A stretch of DNA of 64,000 nt from Scilla litardierei (GCA_030789695.1 JAULAV010008661.1:1-64000), one strand, 5' to 3'; positions 10,545-22,334 are shown, counted from the first letter of the stretch. The notes: generated from the letters alone by a model not told the origin. Numbers and translations: made by a program.

Positions 10545-11245
10545 TATGCCATTGGCAGCTCATCATGGTTGACCTCCTCCTGGATGGGTCGGCCTCATTT
10601 GGTCGGCCTCCTCCTGGGTCAGTCGGACTCGTCCGGTCGGCCTCCTCCTGGATGGGTCGGCCTGGTATGGTCGAACTCCTCCTGGATCGGTCAGCCTCGG
10701 CTAGTCGGCCTCCTCTTGGATGGCCTCCTCCTGGATGGTTAGGCCTGGTATGGTCGGCCTCCTCCTGGATGGGTCGGCCTGGTATGGTCGGCCTCCTTCT
10801 GGGTCGGTCGGCCTCACTGGTCGGTCTCCTCATGGATGGGTGGGGTCGCGGCCTAACTGGTCGGCCTCCGCATGGATGGGTCGGCCTGGTATGGTCAACC
10901 TCCTCCTAGATCGGTCAGCCTCGGCTGGTCGGCCTCCTCCTAGATGGCCTCCTCCTGGATGGGTCAGCCTGGTATGATCGGCCTCCTCCTGGATGGGTCG
11001 GCCTGGTATGGTCGGCCTCCTACTGGGTCGGTCGGCCTCGCTAGTCGGCCTCCTCATGGATGGGTGGGGTCGGCCTCACTGGTTTGCCTCTTCATGGATG
11101 GGTCGGCCTGGTATGGTCAGCCTCCTCCTGGATCGGTCAGCCTCGGATGGTCGGCCTCCTCCTGGATGGGTCGGCCTGGTATGGCCGGCCTCCTCTTGGA
11201 TCGGTCAGCCTCCTCATGGATGGGTCGGCCTGGTATAGTCGAATT
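10545..11245. repeat. GC-rich minisatellite built on GTCGGCCTCCTCCTGGATGG, with a 224-bp higher-order unit
   Basis: Short units of about 34-36 bp combine GTCGGCCTCCTCCTGGATGG and GTCGGCCTGGTATG. A longer period is visible: the join between two adjacent CCTCCT..GGATGGCCTCC units occurs near 10715 and again near 10940, about 224 bp apart, and the subtypes between them follow the same order. Overlapping open frames on both strands here (for example 10384-10833 minus, 10484-10909 plus) are low-complexity repeat translations and are left out. Confidence 0.88.
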
Positions 11246-11259
11246 ATGTTCTGCATGAG

Positions 11260-13440
11260 GCATCCCTGATAGTAGAAGACTCGTTGGTAGATCTCCTCAC
11301 AAATACTCAGAGGAAATCGGCTTTCTCAACAATCACCAGAATTTTGTCTGGATGCACGTCTCTGACGTGTGCAGCCTTGGCCTGCTCTTCTTCTAGAAAG
11401 TGGAGTCGAGGGCAATGTTAATACCGCGTGGTGTGGGATGGCCAATCTAAGGTGGCTCCCATCGTTTCTTGTCTTTGGACTGGAAAGAGCTTGCTAGAAT
11501 CGACTGCTTGGCATGAAGCCCTTGGGCTCGGCATCTCCCCAAGTTCTGAAGACAGGACGCAAGCAAGCCCCTGGGTTGATCGCTCGTCGACCCGCTTGGC
11601 GAAATCGTGTTCCAGCAGATGTCCGTAGCACTGAGAAATTAGGCCTCGTTCCCTTCTCCTTTAGACTCCGATCATTGAATTCGCCCATAGACAGGGTGTT
11701 GAGGAGCTTGATGTTGGCGATGAAGGGGGGAGGACGGGGAACACGGTGATCGACAGACAGATGCCGAGGAGGAGAGATGACATTGTCTCGTATGATAGTG
11801 TTGTCCTCATCGGTGACCTCCGATATTACTCGTCAGTTATTCGACTTCTCCCGTAAATTACTCAGATCAATGAACATCGTCCATCCGATGGAGGGTATAC
11901 GCCACCGGCGACGATCTTGAGGCAGGGTAGCATGGCGACTAGCGATGGCTGAAGTCGACGAGACTTGGAGGGAGATGCATGGTAGCGAGATGATGCTAGA
12001 GCAATTTTTGACAAGGGCAGCTGCGAAGGTGGTCGAATTTGAGGAGGACTGTGCGCACGGGAGGCCGCACGGTGTCAAGAAGGCTGTAGATCAAGTGCCG
12101 GCTGTCGAGCTTCACTTGGATGGTTGCCATCAGCTTCCCCTCCCTGACCGACGTCCCCAAATTCATCAATAACTCTGAGATGGGATGAGTGGGGGGAACG
12201 AAATTCAAACCAGATCTAAACTCTCATGGCGGTGACTTCATCTTCCCGCTGGCCGCAAGATCCGTAGTCGAAATCCTATGAACATGACATGCGTTGATCA
12301 CGGTCAAAAGAAACTACCTTCTCCTTTGTTTGGTGCCTTCAAGCACCTGGAGTGTTCTGGGAAGCATTGGGGGCTTGGGGTCCCTGTCAGCTTCGTTTGA
12401 TCCATCATGATCAAAGGGATTGAAGGCGAAAGTCATAGGGGGAATCTGGATGATGGGTGTGAGGATGGGCCCAACAAGAGCTCCCAAATGCCATCATCGA
12501 TGTCGCCGCCTGCCCCCGGTCCTTTTTCGATGAACTTGGATGCTAACACCTCTCTAGGTTTCAGCTGGAGGTACCCTGTAGCTGTTGGAATCCCGCTTCT
12601 TTGGTGGATATGCGGGGTATAGCGGATGGCGATGAAGGCGAGGGTGAGGGACGGGAGAGGTGACATCTTGCGGTTGGAGGGTCTGATGTCCAATGCCTAG
12701 ATCTCGATGGAAGACAGAGGCTGCTAGGGATGCAACGCTAGAGGGGGTCACAGAGCGGTGGCGCTTTTTGAGTATGTCGGTTAAGTAGCCAGCGACCTCT
12801 CTGATACCGAAACCGCAACAGACATATTTGGTCGCTAGCCACTGGAGAGATCTGAGGCATACCGATTTGGTCCATCGATGAATATATGGACCAAATGTGG
12901 TCTTCAACCATGAATGATCTTTCGAGGTCCCAAGAAGATGCATCGGAGGCAGCATCGTAGCTTTGATCACCCCTACCATACGAACCTCTCTTCTCCCTCA
13001 TGTATCCCTCTTTGTGTTTGCTGATGTTGGAGCACCATCAAGATCCCCTGTAACCATGAGCACAGACCTTAAAGAAACAAAGAAACCAGAAGCCATCATG
13101 ATGGAACTCTTCATTGACCTATTCTCTCACTTTCTCATTAGCTCCAAAGAGAAGGAGTGAATGGTGGGCACCGTGGGAATCCACATCAAGGGGATTCCGA
13201 GAGGGATCACGTTGAAATCGAGCATGGAGTCGTTCCAAGATGCGAGATCAGAGGCGATGTAAGAGTCTGAGCCGATCTGGTAGGGCCTAATCACTGGTAG
13301 CAAGGATGGCGACGTTGATGGCCTCCAGCTGGTTGACCACGCGATGTAGGTCGAAAGATCAGAACTGATAGCTGTAACCGCTAGCAGATCGTCGAACTTC
13401 GACAAGAATGCTTCCATTTCGAGATACTTCAAGGATTGTT
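11260..13440. other. Interior of the Gypsy-like element, moderately GC-rich, nothing identified
   Basis: Complex non-repetitive sequence. Several open frames of 65-140 codons lie on both strands, for example minus 13001-12738 (YGRGDQSYDAASDASSWDLE) and plus 11945-12172. I recognise none as gag, protease, RT, RNase H or integrase. The mixed-strand, patchy coding-like texture would fit several captured gene fragments, but I cannot name a source. Confidence 0.4.
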
Positions 13441-13456
13441 TTAGGTTCCCAACCAG

Positions 13457-13674
13457 CTACTCGGTAGGGGAGCTTCTGGATTTGGCTATCGCGGTGAGGG
13501 AATATGGGATCTCCCCCAACACTGCATCCTGTAATTTGGTGTTGAAGGCGATGAATCACACTAGAGAGAGTGGGTCCACCGAAAAGTCGATTGAAAGGAT
13601 GATCCTAGCCCGCATCGCTCCAGATAATGAATCATATAATTTGATTATTAGAACAAGTCATCGTCAGCGTGGTT
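13457..13674 (+). pseudogene. Pentatricopeptide-repeat (PPR) protein fragment, antisense within the Gypsy-like element
   Basis: The plus strand reads LLDLAIAVREYGISPNTASC, then NLVLKAMNHTRESGSTEKSI, then ERMILARIAPDNESYNLIIR, and ends in a stop at about 13674. The pattern GI-PN-(SC/SY)N-L-KA, then ERM---I-PD--SYN-II, is that of P-class PPR motifs: 35-residue helical hairpins of organellar RNA-binding proteins, with the second motif starting about 35 residues after the first. Only about two repeats are present of a family that usually has ten or more, with no start or targeting peptide, so it is a captured fragment. It lies next to the primer-binding site and opposite to the element's transcription. 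Confidence 0.78.
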
Positions 13675-13689
13675 GACAGCGTGGGTGTT

Positions 13690-13715
13690 AACTCATTCCC
13701 ACAGACCGCGCCAGA
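13690..13715 (-). other. Primer-binding-site region of the minus-strand Gypsy-like element
   Basis: On the minus strand, immediately after the LTR end CCCCGAAACA, come TC and then TGGCGCGGTCTGTGGGAA, one base different from the TGGCGCCGTCTGTGGGAA usual in plant Tat/Athila elements. The related motif at 32757 (ATTGGCGTCGTCTGTGGGAA) is on the plus strand in the other Gypsy element. Confidence 0.7.
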
Positions 13716-13747
13716 TGTTTCGGGGTGTTTTCTCACCACAGGTTGAT

Positions 13748-16700
13748 GCATCTTAAGGAATTATATTTAGCAAAAATAAGGATCTTTTTATTTAGTGATA
13801 TGATTTTTAAAGCCTAAGTTTGTCTTCTCTTATTTTTCAGTTGAAGATGGTAATCTCCTGTTTCCAATGGACATTTTTAGGGATTTTTGAGCTCGGTGCT
13901 ATTTTATACAGTTAATTGAGGATATGAATCTTTTAAATAAATGATGATTTTTATGATTTTTATAGCCTACTTTTGTCTTCTATTATTTTTTTAGTTGAAT
14001 ATGGCGATCTTCTGGTTCCAACAAACTTTTTAGGAATTATTCTGAGCTCGAAGGTATTTTCTACATTTTATTAGAGATATGGATCTTTTTATTAAATGGT
14101 ATAATTATTATAGCTTAAGTTTGTCTTCTCTTATTTTTTAGTTGAAGATGGCGATCTCCCGGTTCTAACAAACATTTTACAGATCTTTTTACTAAATGAA
14201 ATAATTTTCATAGACCACGTTTGTCTTCTCTTATTTTTAAGTTGAAAATGGCGATCTCACGGTTCCAACAGACATTTTAGCAGATTTTTCTGACCGCGAG
14301 CCTATTTTCTAAATTTTCTGGAAGAAATGGATCGATTTATTAAATGATATGATTTTTGGCATAATTTTTTCTTCTCTTATTTTCAGTTGAAGATAACGAT
14401 CTCCAGGTACCAACGGTTCTAAAGATTTTTTTTGAGCTCGGAGCTATTTTCTACATTTCATGTAAGAAATGGATCTTTTCATTAAATGATATTATTTTTA
14501 TAGCATAAGTTTGCCTTCTCTTATTTTTTTAGTTGAAGATCGCGGTCTCCCGGTTCAGCCGGACATTTTTTGCAGATTTTTCTTAGCTCGGGACTATTTT
14601 TCTACATTCTCTAGAAGATATGGATCTTGTGATTAAATGATATAATTTTTTGGCCGAATTCTGTCTTCTCTTATATTTCTGTTGAAAATTACGATCTCCC
14701 GGTTCCAGACATTTTTGATGATTTTCCTGAACTTTGGGCCATTTTCAAAATTTTCCATAAGATATGAATCTTTATATTAAATGATATGATTTTTATAGCT
14801 TAATTTTGCATTCTCTTATTTTTAATTTGAAGATGACGATGTCCTGGTTCTAACGGACATTTTTGTGGATTTTTCTGAGCTCGTGATTATTTTCTGCACT
14901 TTCTGAAAGATATATCTTTTTATTAAATGAGAAGATTTTTTCGGCCTAATTTTGGCTTCTCTAATTTTTCAGTCGAAGATGGCGATCTCCCGATTTCAAC
15001 CATTTTTCTGATTTTTCTTAGCTCCCGTCTAATTTCCACATTTTCTTGAAGATATAGATCGTTTTATTAAATGATATGATTTTTTGGCCTAATTGTGTCT
15101 TCTCTTATTTTTCAGTTGAAAATGGCGACTCCCGGTTCCAACTGACTTTTTTGCGGAACTTTCTATGTTTCGAGCTATTTTCTACATTTTATTGAAGATA
15201 TATATCTTTATATTAAATGATATGATTTTTATAGCCTAATTTTGTCTTCTCTTATTTTTAAGTCGAATATGGCGATCTCCCTATTCCAACGAAAATTTTT
15301 GCGGATTTTTCTAAGCGTATGGCTATTTTATAGATTTTATTGAAGATATGGATCATTTTATTAAACACTATGATTGTTATTGCCTAATTTTGTTTTCTCT
15401 TATTTTTCAGTTGAAAATGACCATCTCCCAGTTCCAACAGACATTTTTTCGAATTTTTCTGAGCACGGAGCTCATTTATACATTTTCTGGAAGATATGTA
15501 TCTTTTTATTAAATGATATGATTTTTGGCCTGATTTTGTATTCTATTATTTTTCTGTTGAAGATGTTGATCTCTCGGTTCCAACAGACATTTTTGCGTAT
15601 TTTTTAGTTAATGATATTAATCCTTAAATTAAATGACATGATTTTTATTGCGTAAATTGTCTTCTCTTATTTTTCAGATGAAGATGGCGATCTCTCGGTT
15701 CCAACGGATTTTTTTGTGGATTTCTCTCAGCTCGGGGCTATTTTCTATAATTTATTAAAGATATAGATCGTTTAATTAAATGATATGATTTTTATAGACT
15801 AAGTTTGTCTTCTTTTATTTTTCAGTTGAAAATGACAATCTCCCGGTTCGGACGGACATTTTTTGCGGATTTTTCAGACCTTGAGGCTATTTTCAACATT
15901 TTTGAAAGGTATGGATCTTTTTATTAAATGATATGATTTTTTGGCCTAATTTTGTCTTCTCTTAATTTTCAGATGAAGATTGCTATCGTTCGGTCTCAAC
16001 AAACATTTTTGCAGATTCTTAGCTCCGGGCTATTTTCTACATTTTCTTTAAGATATGGATATTTAGATTAAATGATATGATTTTTATAGTCAGATTTAGT
16101 CTTCTCTTATTTTTAGTTGAAGATGATGATCTCCCGACGGATATTTTTGCGGATTTTTAAGAGCTCAGGGACTATTATTTACATTTTATTGAAAATATGG
16201 ATCTTTTTTAAATGTTACGAATTTTGTAGCATAATTTTGTCTTCGCTTATTTTTAAATTGAACATGGCGATCTCCCATTTCCAACAGACATCTTTGCGGA
16301 TTTTTCTGAGCTCGATATTATTTTTCTACATTTTCGAAAAGTTATGGATCTTTTTTATTATATGATATGATTTTTGGCCCAATTTTCCCTTCTCTCTTTT
16401 TTTTATTTGAATATGGCGAACTCCCGGTTCTAACAGACATTTTTGCATATTTTTCCTATCTCAGGAATATTTTCTACAATATATGGAAGATGTGGTTAAT
16501 TTTATTAAATAATATGATTTTTATAGACTAAGTTTGTATTCTCTTATTTTTAAGTTAAAGATGGTGATATCCTGTTTCCATGGGAATTTTTTGAGGATTT
16601 TCCTGAGCTCATGGCTATATTCTATATTTTTTGGAAGAGAAGGATCTTTATATTAATTGATATGATTTTTGATGCCTAATTTTGTCTTCGCTTATTTTTC

Positions 16701-19447
16701 CTGTTGATGACGATCTTTTTATTAAATGATATGATTTTTGGTCTTATTTTGTCCTCTCTTATATTTCGGTTGAGGATGGCGATCTTCCAGTTGCAACGGA
16801 CATTTTTGCGGAATTTTCTGAACTCCGGGCTATTTTCCAAATTTTCTGCAAGATATGGATCGTTTTATTAAATGATATCAGAGAAGACAAAATTATGCCA
16901 AAAATGTCTGTTGAAACCGAGAAATCGCCATCTTCAACTAAAATTTAAGAGAAGACAAAATTCGGAACCGTTAAATTGCCATGTTCATCTATAAAAATGT
17001 CCGTAGTAACCGGGATATCGCCATCTTCAACTGATAAGATTATTATATATCATTTTCTGAGCTTGGTGTTATTTTCTACATTTTATGAAAGATATGGATC
17101 TTTTTATTAATTGATATGATTTTTATAGCCTAAATTTGTCTTCTCTTATTTTCCAGTTGAAGATGGCGTTCTTTTTATTAAATGATATGATTTTTTGGCC
17201 TGATTTTGTCTTCTCTTATATTCCAACTGAAGATGGCGATCTTCGGGTTCCAACGGATATTTTTGCGGATTTATTTGAGCTCCGGGCTATTTTCCACTTT
17301 TTTGGAAGATATGTGTAATTTTATTAAATGATATGATATTTTGGCCTAATTTTGTCTTCTCTTATTTTTTTTTCAGTTGAAGATGGTGATCTCTCGGTTC
17401 CAACGAACATTTTTGCAGAGTTTCCGGAGCTCATTGTTATTTATCCACTTTCTGAAGGATATGAAACTTTATATTAAATGATATGATTTTTATATCCATA
17501 TTTTTCCTTCTCTTATTTTTCAGTTGAAGATGACGATCTTCAGGTCCCAACGGACATTTTTGCGAATTTTTCTGAGCTCCAGGCTATTTTCTTCATTTAA
17601 TTAAATATATGGACTTTATAAATGATAAGATTTTATAGCCTAATTTTGTCTTCACATATTTTTCAGTTGAAGATGGCGATCTCCATGTTCCAATGGACAT
17701 TTTTGCGGATTTTTCTTGGTTTTGGGCTTTTCTTACATTTCCTGGAAGATATGGATCTTTTTATTAAATGATTTGATTTTTGGCCTAATTTTGTCTTCTC
17801 TTTTTTCAGTTGAATTTTGCGATCTGTCGGTTCCATGGGACATTTGTGCACATTTTTCTGATCTCGGTGCTATTTTCTACATTTATGACAGGTATGTATC
17901 TTTTTATTAAATGATATGATTTTTGACCTAATTTTGTCTTCTTTTATTTTTTAGTTGAAGATGGCGATCTTCTGGTTCCAACGGATATTCTTTGGATTTT
18001 TCTGAGCTCCGAGATATTTTCTATATTTTCTGTTTGAAATAAATCTTTATATTAAATGATATGATTTTTATAACCCAATTTTTTCTTTTCTTATTATTCA
18101 GTTGAAAATGGCGATCTCCCGGTTCCAACGGGCATTTTTGCCTATTTTTCTTAGCTCGGGGCTATTTTTCTATATTTTCGGGAAGTTATGGATCTTTTTT
18201 AAATGATATGATTTTAACCTAATTTTTTATTCTTTAATTTTTTCAGTTGAAGTGGCAATCTCTCGATTCTAACGAACATTTTTGCGAATTTTTCTAAGCT
18301 CGGGGCTATTTTCTACATTTTCAGAAAGTTATGTATCTTTTTATTAAATGATCGTATTTTTATAGCTTAATTTTGTTTTTCTCTTATTTTTAAGTTGAAG
18401 ATGACGATCACCCGGTTGCAACTGACATTTTTGCGTATTTTTGAGCTCGGTGCTATTTTCTACATTTTATGGAAGATATAGAACTTTTTATAAAATAATT
18501 TGATTTTATAGCCTACGTTAGCCTTCTCTTATTTTTTCAGTTGAAGATGGTGATCTCTCGGTTCCGACGAATATTTTTGCATATTTTTTGAGCTCCAGCC
18601 TATTTTATACTTGAGATATGGATCTTTATATTAAATGATATGATTTTTAGGGTCTAATTTTGTCTTTTCTTATTTCTCGGTTGAAGATGATATTTTCTAT
18701 ATTTTATGAAAGATAATAATCTTTTTATTAAATGATATGATTTTTATAGCCTACATTTGTCTTCTCTTATTTTTTTCAGTTGAAGATAGCGATCTACCCG
18801 TTCCAACAGACATTTTTGCGGATTTTTCTTAGCTTGGGACAATTTTTCTACCTTTCCTAAAGATATGGAAATTTTAATTAAATGATATGTTTTTGGACCC
18901 AATTTTGCCTTCTCTTTTTTCAGTTGAAGATAGCGATCTCCCGATTCCAATTTACATTTTTGCGGAATTTTTTGAACTCCGGGCTATTTTCTACATTATC
19001 TATAAGATATGGATCTTTATATTAAATGATTTGATTTTTACAGCATAATTTTTTTTCTCTTATTTTTCAGCAGAAGATGGAGATCTCCCTGTTCCAACTG
19101 ACATTTTTACGGATTTTTCTGAGCTCGAGGCTATTTTGTACATTTTCGGGAAGTTATGAATTTTTTATTAAATGATATGATTTTTGGTCAAATTTTGTCT
19201 TTTCTTATTTTTCAGCTGAAGATGGCGATCTCCTAGTTCCAACGAACATTTTTGAGTATTATTCTAACCTCGGGGCTATTTTCTAAATTTTCTGGAAGAT
19301 ATGGATATTTTTATTAAATGATTTGATTTTTGGCCTAATTTTTCATTCTCTTATTTTTCAGTTGAAGATGGCGATCTTCCATTTTCAACTAATATTTTTG
19401 CAGATTTTTCTGAACTCGGTGCTATTTTCTACATTTAATGGAAGCTA
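13748..19447 (+). repeat. 148-bp satellite array, block 3 (about 38 monomers)
   Basis: Direct-orientation monomers like those of block 1, starting after a short non-matching stretch at 13748-13775. Truncated monomers at about 16705 and 17165 jump from GGCGATC to TTTTTATTAAATG, losing most of the unit. An inverted stretch lies at 16875-17035. The four-variant block described for 6430-7001 recurs at 17560-18080, here without a CACTA insertion. Monomers at about 18640-19440 match 55380-56225 in order and diagnostic variants. The array ends at the CACTG terminus at 19448. Confidence 0.95.
16875..17035 (-). repeat. Inverted mini-block of three truncated satellite cores
   Basis: Within the direct array, three partial monomer cores are read on the opposite strand (AAATGTCTGTTGAAACCGAG, then AAATCGCCATCTTCAACT and two similar ones), each shortened to roughly 55-75 bp. 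Direct orientation resumes near 17050. An equivalent inverted block, with the same three cores in the same order, is at 62080-62235. Confidence 0.85.
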
Positions 19448-19683
19448 CACTGAAACAAAACTCGTCATTTACAACTTTTATAGGACAACATTTTTATTTT
19501 GGTATTTGTAATAAATGTTTATCACAACTTTTTTCTCTCTGAAAGTTGTAAAAAATGGTTATTACAACTTTTTTCGTGGATAGTTGTAAAAATGGTTATT
19601 ACAACTTTTTTTCGTGAATAGTTGTAAATGTTAATTCTGACACCACAACTTTTTTCCTCTGAAAGTCGTAAAAATGTTTATTA

Positions 19684-19873
19684 TGTTGAGAGAGAGAGAT
19701 TGGAAGAAGTGTGTAAACTAATCTCCAAAATCAGGAGTAGCCATGGCATAAGCCATGGCTCTCTATATATTCATTCACTTTAGAAGTCCAGGGGACTCCC
19801 CACTAAGTTAGTGTGGAGTAAATGGTGAGATGATAAGGGGAGGGAGGCCAAAGGCCTCCCTCAACTCACAACA
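19684..19873 (-). repeat. 3' LTR of the minus-strand Copia element (190 bp)
   Basis: Plus-strand ends are TGTTGAGAGAG and CTCACAACA. It differs from the other LTR by one extra GA in the GA run and a few substitutions (for example GTGTGG against GTGGGG). A CATGGCATAAGCCATGG inverted repeat and CTCTATATATTC lie inside. Confidence 0.95.
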
Positions 19874-19889
19874 CTCCCCCTCATCTCTC
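19874..19889 (-). other. Polypurine tract of the Copia element
   Basis: On the minus strand GAGATGAGGGGGAG directly abuts the 3' LTR start TGTTGTGAG, the correct position for the primer of plus-strand DNA synthesis. Confidence 0.85.
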
Positions 19890-20649
19890 CATTACCTTGG
19901 TTTAAGCATATGAATACTTCAGGATTCATTATGCTAATGGGGTGGATACTTCTGGATCCAGAGCCACTGTGGTTGCCTCGTTAAAACCTTAGCTGTGAAA
20001 AACCCAGTGGGAAAAACCAGCAGCTTAAGGGAAAAGAGTACAACTATTGAGGGACTCGCCCTGATCTGTATAAGCTTCAGGCTTGCAGATTTCCTATGTA
20101 TCTATACAATCATCTCCTATTTGTCTATACATCCATCATGTTCTGAAAGCAAATACAGTCATCACCCATTTATACAAGTTTCACTCATCTAGCGGCTATT
20201 GAAAAGTAGTGGCGCTCTGGAGTGGAATGCTCTTCGAAGTTGGTAGATGACTCCACTAAAGTATTCTATGAATCAGTCTTCAGTGTGCCTGCAAGGTACA
20301 GCTGGACCTGGCTGAGCGTTTTCAATACTTGCTTCTTGGATGATGAGCTTCTCAGAAGATGTAGACATTGGAGGATGATGTGTAGATATTTAGGAGGTGG
20401 ACGGCCTTTTGTGTTTTAGTCATCACGATGATCTTTAAACATGCATATGTGATATATATTCCTTGACCCTTGGAAGTTACGCAGAAGCAGCTTATCCTTG
20501 GTCTAGTGGTGCTCTCCAGGACAACACTGTATTTGGTTTACAACTTTACTGCAGACGTTCTATCAAAGACACGTGCAGTAGGCCCGATAAAGAAGTGTAA
20601 CAAGTACACTAGAGATAGGCTCTTCGGGGCCTAGGATGTCCTCCCCCTC

Positions 20650-21345
20650 TTCCAGTGACTGGAAAGTGTCATAAATAAGTATCTATTTTTAATAGGTTGC
20701 AAATGGAGATCATTCTTCATAAACTCCAGGTGTATGAAGGATATTAAAGGGTTCCACCACGAAGGTGTTAAATATATAAGCCGAGAAAATACCTTGTTAT
20801 ACATAGGTTTTTCATTTCCAAGGTATGCTTAAAGCTATCTGATATCTCAATGGTCTCTGCAGGAGATCCTATTAGCTTTAAGTTGATCACATGTACGGTG
20901 AATATCACAAATCCTGTTAACGATCTTTTGAAAAAGATACAAGGGCAGAATATTTCTTAAGATCGACTAATGATCTATGTAGCCTTTATAGAGAAGACGT
21001 TTCTACGTCTCTCTTTCATCTCTGGGGGTAGAGTATACCCTTATGAAAGTTTTATATAGATCTCTATATCTATATTGCTGTATATCTATGCAGTCACAAC
21101 GTCCATGAGCTGCATTTATTGGCTTTTTAAGAGAAGTTTAGGCTTTAGTATGAAAATGATCACATTTCCTTCATTTCAATTTCTTATGAAATCCAACTTA
21201 TATTCCACAGGTTTTACACATTCAGGTGTATGGACTACTGGTCCAAAGATTTTGCTTTTCAAGAGTGAGTCCAGCTCTACTCTTATTGCCTCGTCCCACT
21301 TTGGCCAATCTATGCGTTCATGCTATAGAAAAGTGGGTTGACGTC
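20650..21345 (-). pseudogene. Copia reverse-transcriptase remnants
   Basis: On the minus strand, from about 21340 down, the translation ERMDWPKWDEAIRVELDSLL then KSKIFGPVVHTPECVKPVEY matches the RT N-terminal segment of Copia pol (WPKW-EAI-AELDSL, then GP-V-TPE-VKPV-YKW). Further pieces near 20960-20850 (ILPLYLFQKIVNRICDIHRTC) are consistent with the region leading to the YVDD active site (CPCIFIKKS---F-II-VYVDDL), but the YVDD itself is gone and stops and shifts are frequent. The rest toward the 3' LTR (19890-20650) should contain RNase H, but I cannot read a convincing domain. Confidence 0.7.
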
Positions 21346-21602
21346 ATCGTGGTATTCAGCGACGTGAACGACAATAGCGAAAGCAAAACCGTCGTCGATG
21401 ACTGTGCTATTTCTGTCCAGTACCTCTCCAGTACGCACGTAATATAATGATTTTTCTCTTGTTGTTTCCTCTACTGGGGAAATTAAGAGAGGAGAGGTTG
21501 CTGGTCTGAGCTCAGCCCCCTGTGGATGTATTATTTTAATATATCCAGGAATCTTCCTCTTTCGAGGAATTTTATATTTTTAACCTGGCGGGCGTCCTCT
21601 TT

Positions 21603-22334
21603 TCAATTGAGGTATAGCCTATTCTGCTGCCGGTGGATTGCATCCATCTTTGGGAATGTCAATCCTACCTGGCGTGTCGGCAGCAGGGACGTGTGAACGA
21701 ACAATCTTCTGGTGTCCCTAAATTTATCCCGTAATTGATATACTTTAATCTGAATGTGAAGGATCTTTTGGATCTCATCTTCACACAGAAAAAGTATGCG
21801 GATCATAATGAGATTAGGACTTCCGTGTCATATGATATGGTCTCAGAAGCTTCGGGCTTCTTTAGACTGAGTATCTATATCAATGAGACTTTGCTCATCA
21901 AATTCACAGTTATCAAGACTTGGTGGTAAACCATAAGCAAGCGGCATCAGCAATAAGATATGGCCACAAGGGGCCGTATCGTGATAAGCGATGCGGAATG
22001 CATTGTGTTGGTCCCTAAATACAACAGGTAACTGGGATTTAACAATAGACATAAAATCCATTGGAGTCTCTTTACCAGAGACTCTGGTAACCCATTATGA
22101 GTATGAACATGCTACATGATGTTCAATTTCAATGCCAGTTGCTTGGCAGAAGTCTTGAATGATATGTGTAGTGAATTCACCCACATTATTAGCTTTGAGA
22201 AAGCTATGTTGCGAGTTAATATAAAGGCACACATAAGACCATCTAGTAGATGCATCAGTCAGTACAATGAAGTACCAAAAATGGGCCACTTGCGGGGTGA
22301 ATAGGCCCGCAAAGGTCACCATGTATTCTCTCAA
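21603..22334 (-). pseudogene. Copia integrase core and integrase-RT linker remnants
   Basis: Minus-strand segment 22334-22095 reads PQVAHFWYFIVLTDASTRWS, then YVCLYINSQHSFLKANNVGE and FTTHIIQDFCQATGIEIEHH. This is the rve integrase core: FIVLTDASTRWS carries the first catalytic aspartate, the expected second aspartate (LDNAGEF) is changed to NVGEF, and GIEIEH leads toward the third acidic residue. At 22061-21843 and 21806-21603 come linker pieces, including SLLPTRQVGLTFPKMDAIHR. The domain catalyses cDNA insertion in an active element; here it is interrupted and has lost a key residue. A homologue of the linker piece lies on the plus strand at 41930-42110. Confidence 0.78.

Larger units (their letters stand above)
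8111..13747 (-). mobile_element. Non-autonomous Ty3/Gypsy-like LTR element, minus strand, 5' LTR truncated
   Basis: A 32-bp sequence, beginning TGTTTCGGGGTGTTTTCTCA and ending GGTTGAT, is found in direct orientation at 8111 and 13716. On the minus strand it is the inner end of the 5' LTR (13747-13716, ending CCCCGAAACA) and the outer end of the 3' LTR (about 9002-8111). Directly inside the 5' LTR, the minus strand reads TGGCGCGGTCTGTGGGAA, very close to the TGGCGCCGTCTGTGGGAA primer-binding-site region of plant Tat/Athila Gypsy elements. The interior holds two GC-rich minisatellites, unidentified sequence and an antisense PPR piece, but no gag, RT or integrase that I can recognise. GC content contrasts sharply with the flanking satellite. 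The 5' LTR is cut after 32 bp. Confidence 0.72.

Noticed and set aside
9100..11258. Several long overlapping open frames (up to 185 codons) rich in Gly, Leu, Pro and Ser
   Set aside because: They coincide with the two minisatellites, overlap in several frames and on both strands, and show period-related repeats only.
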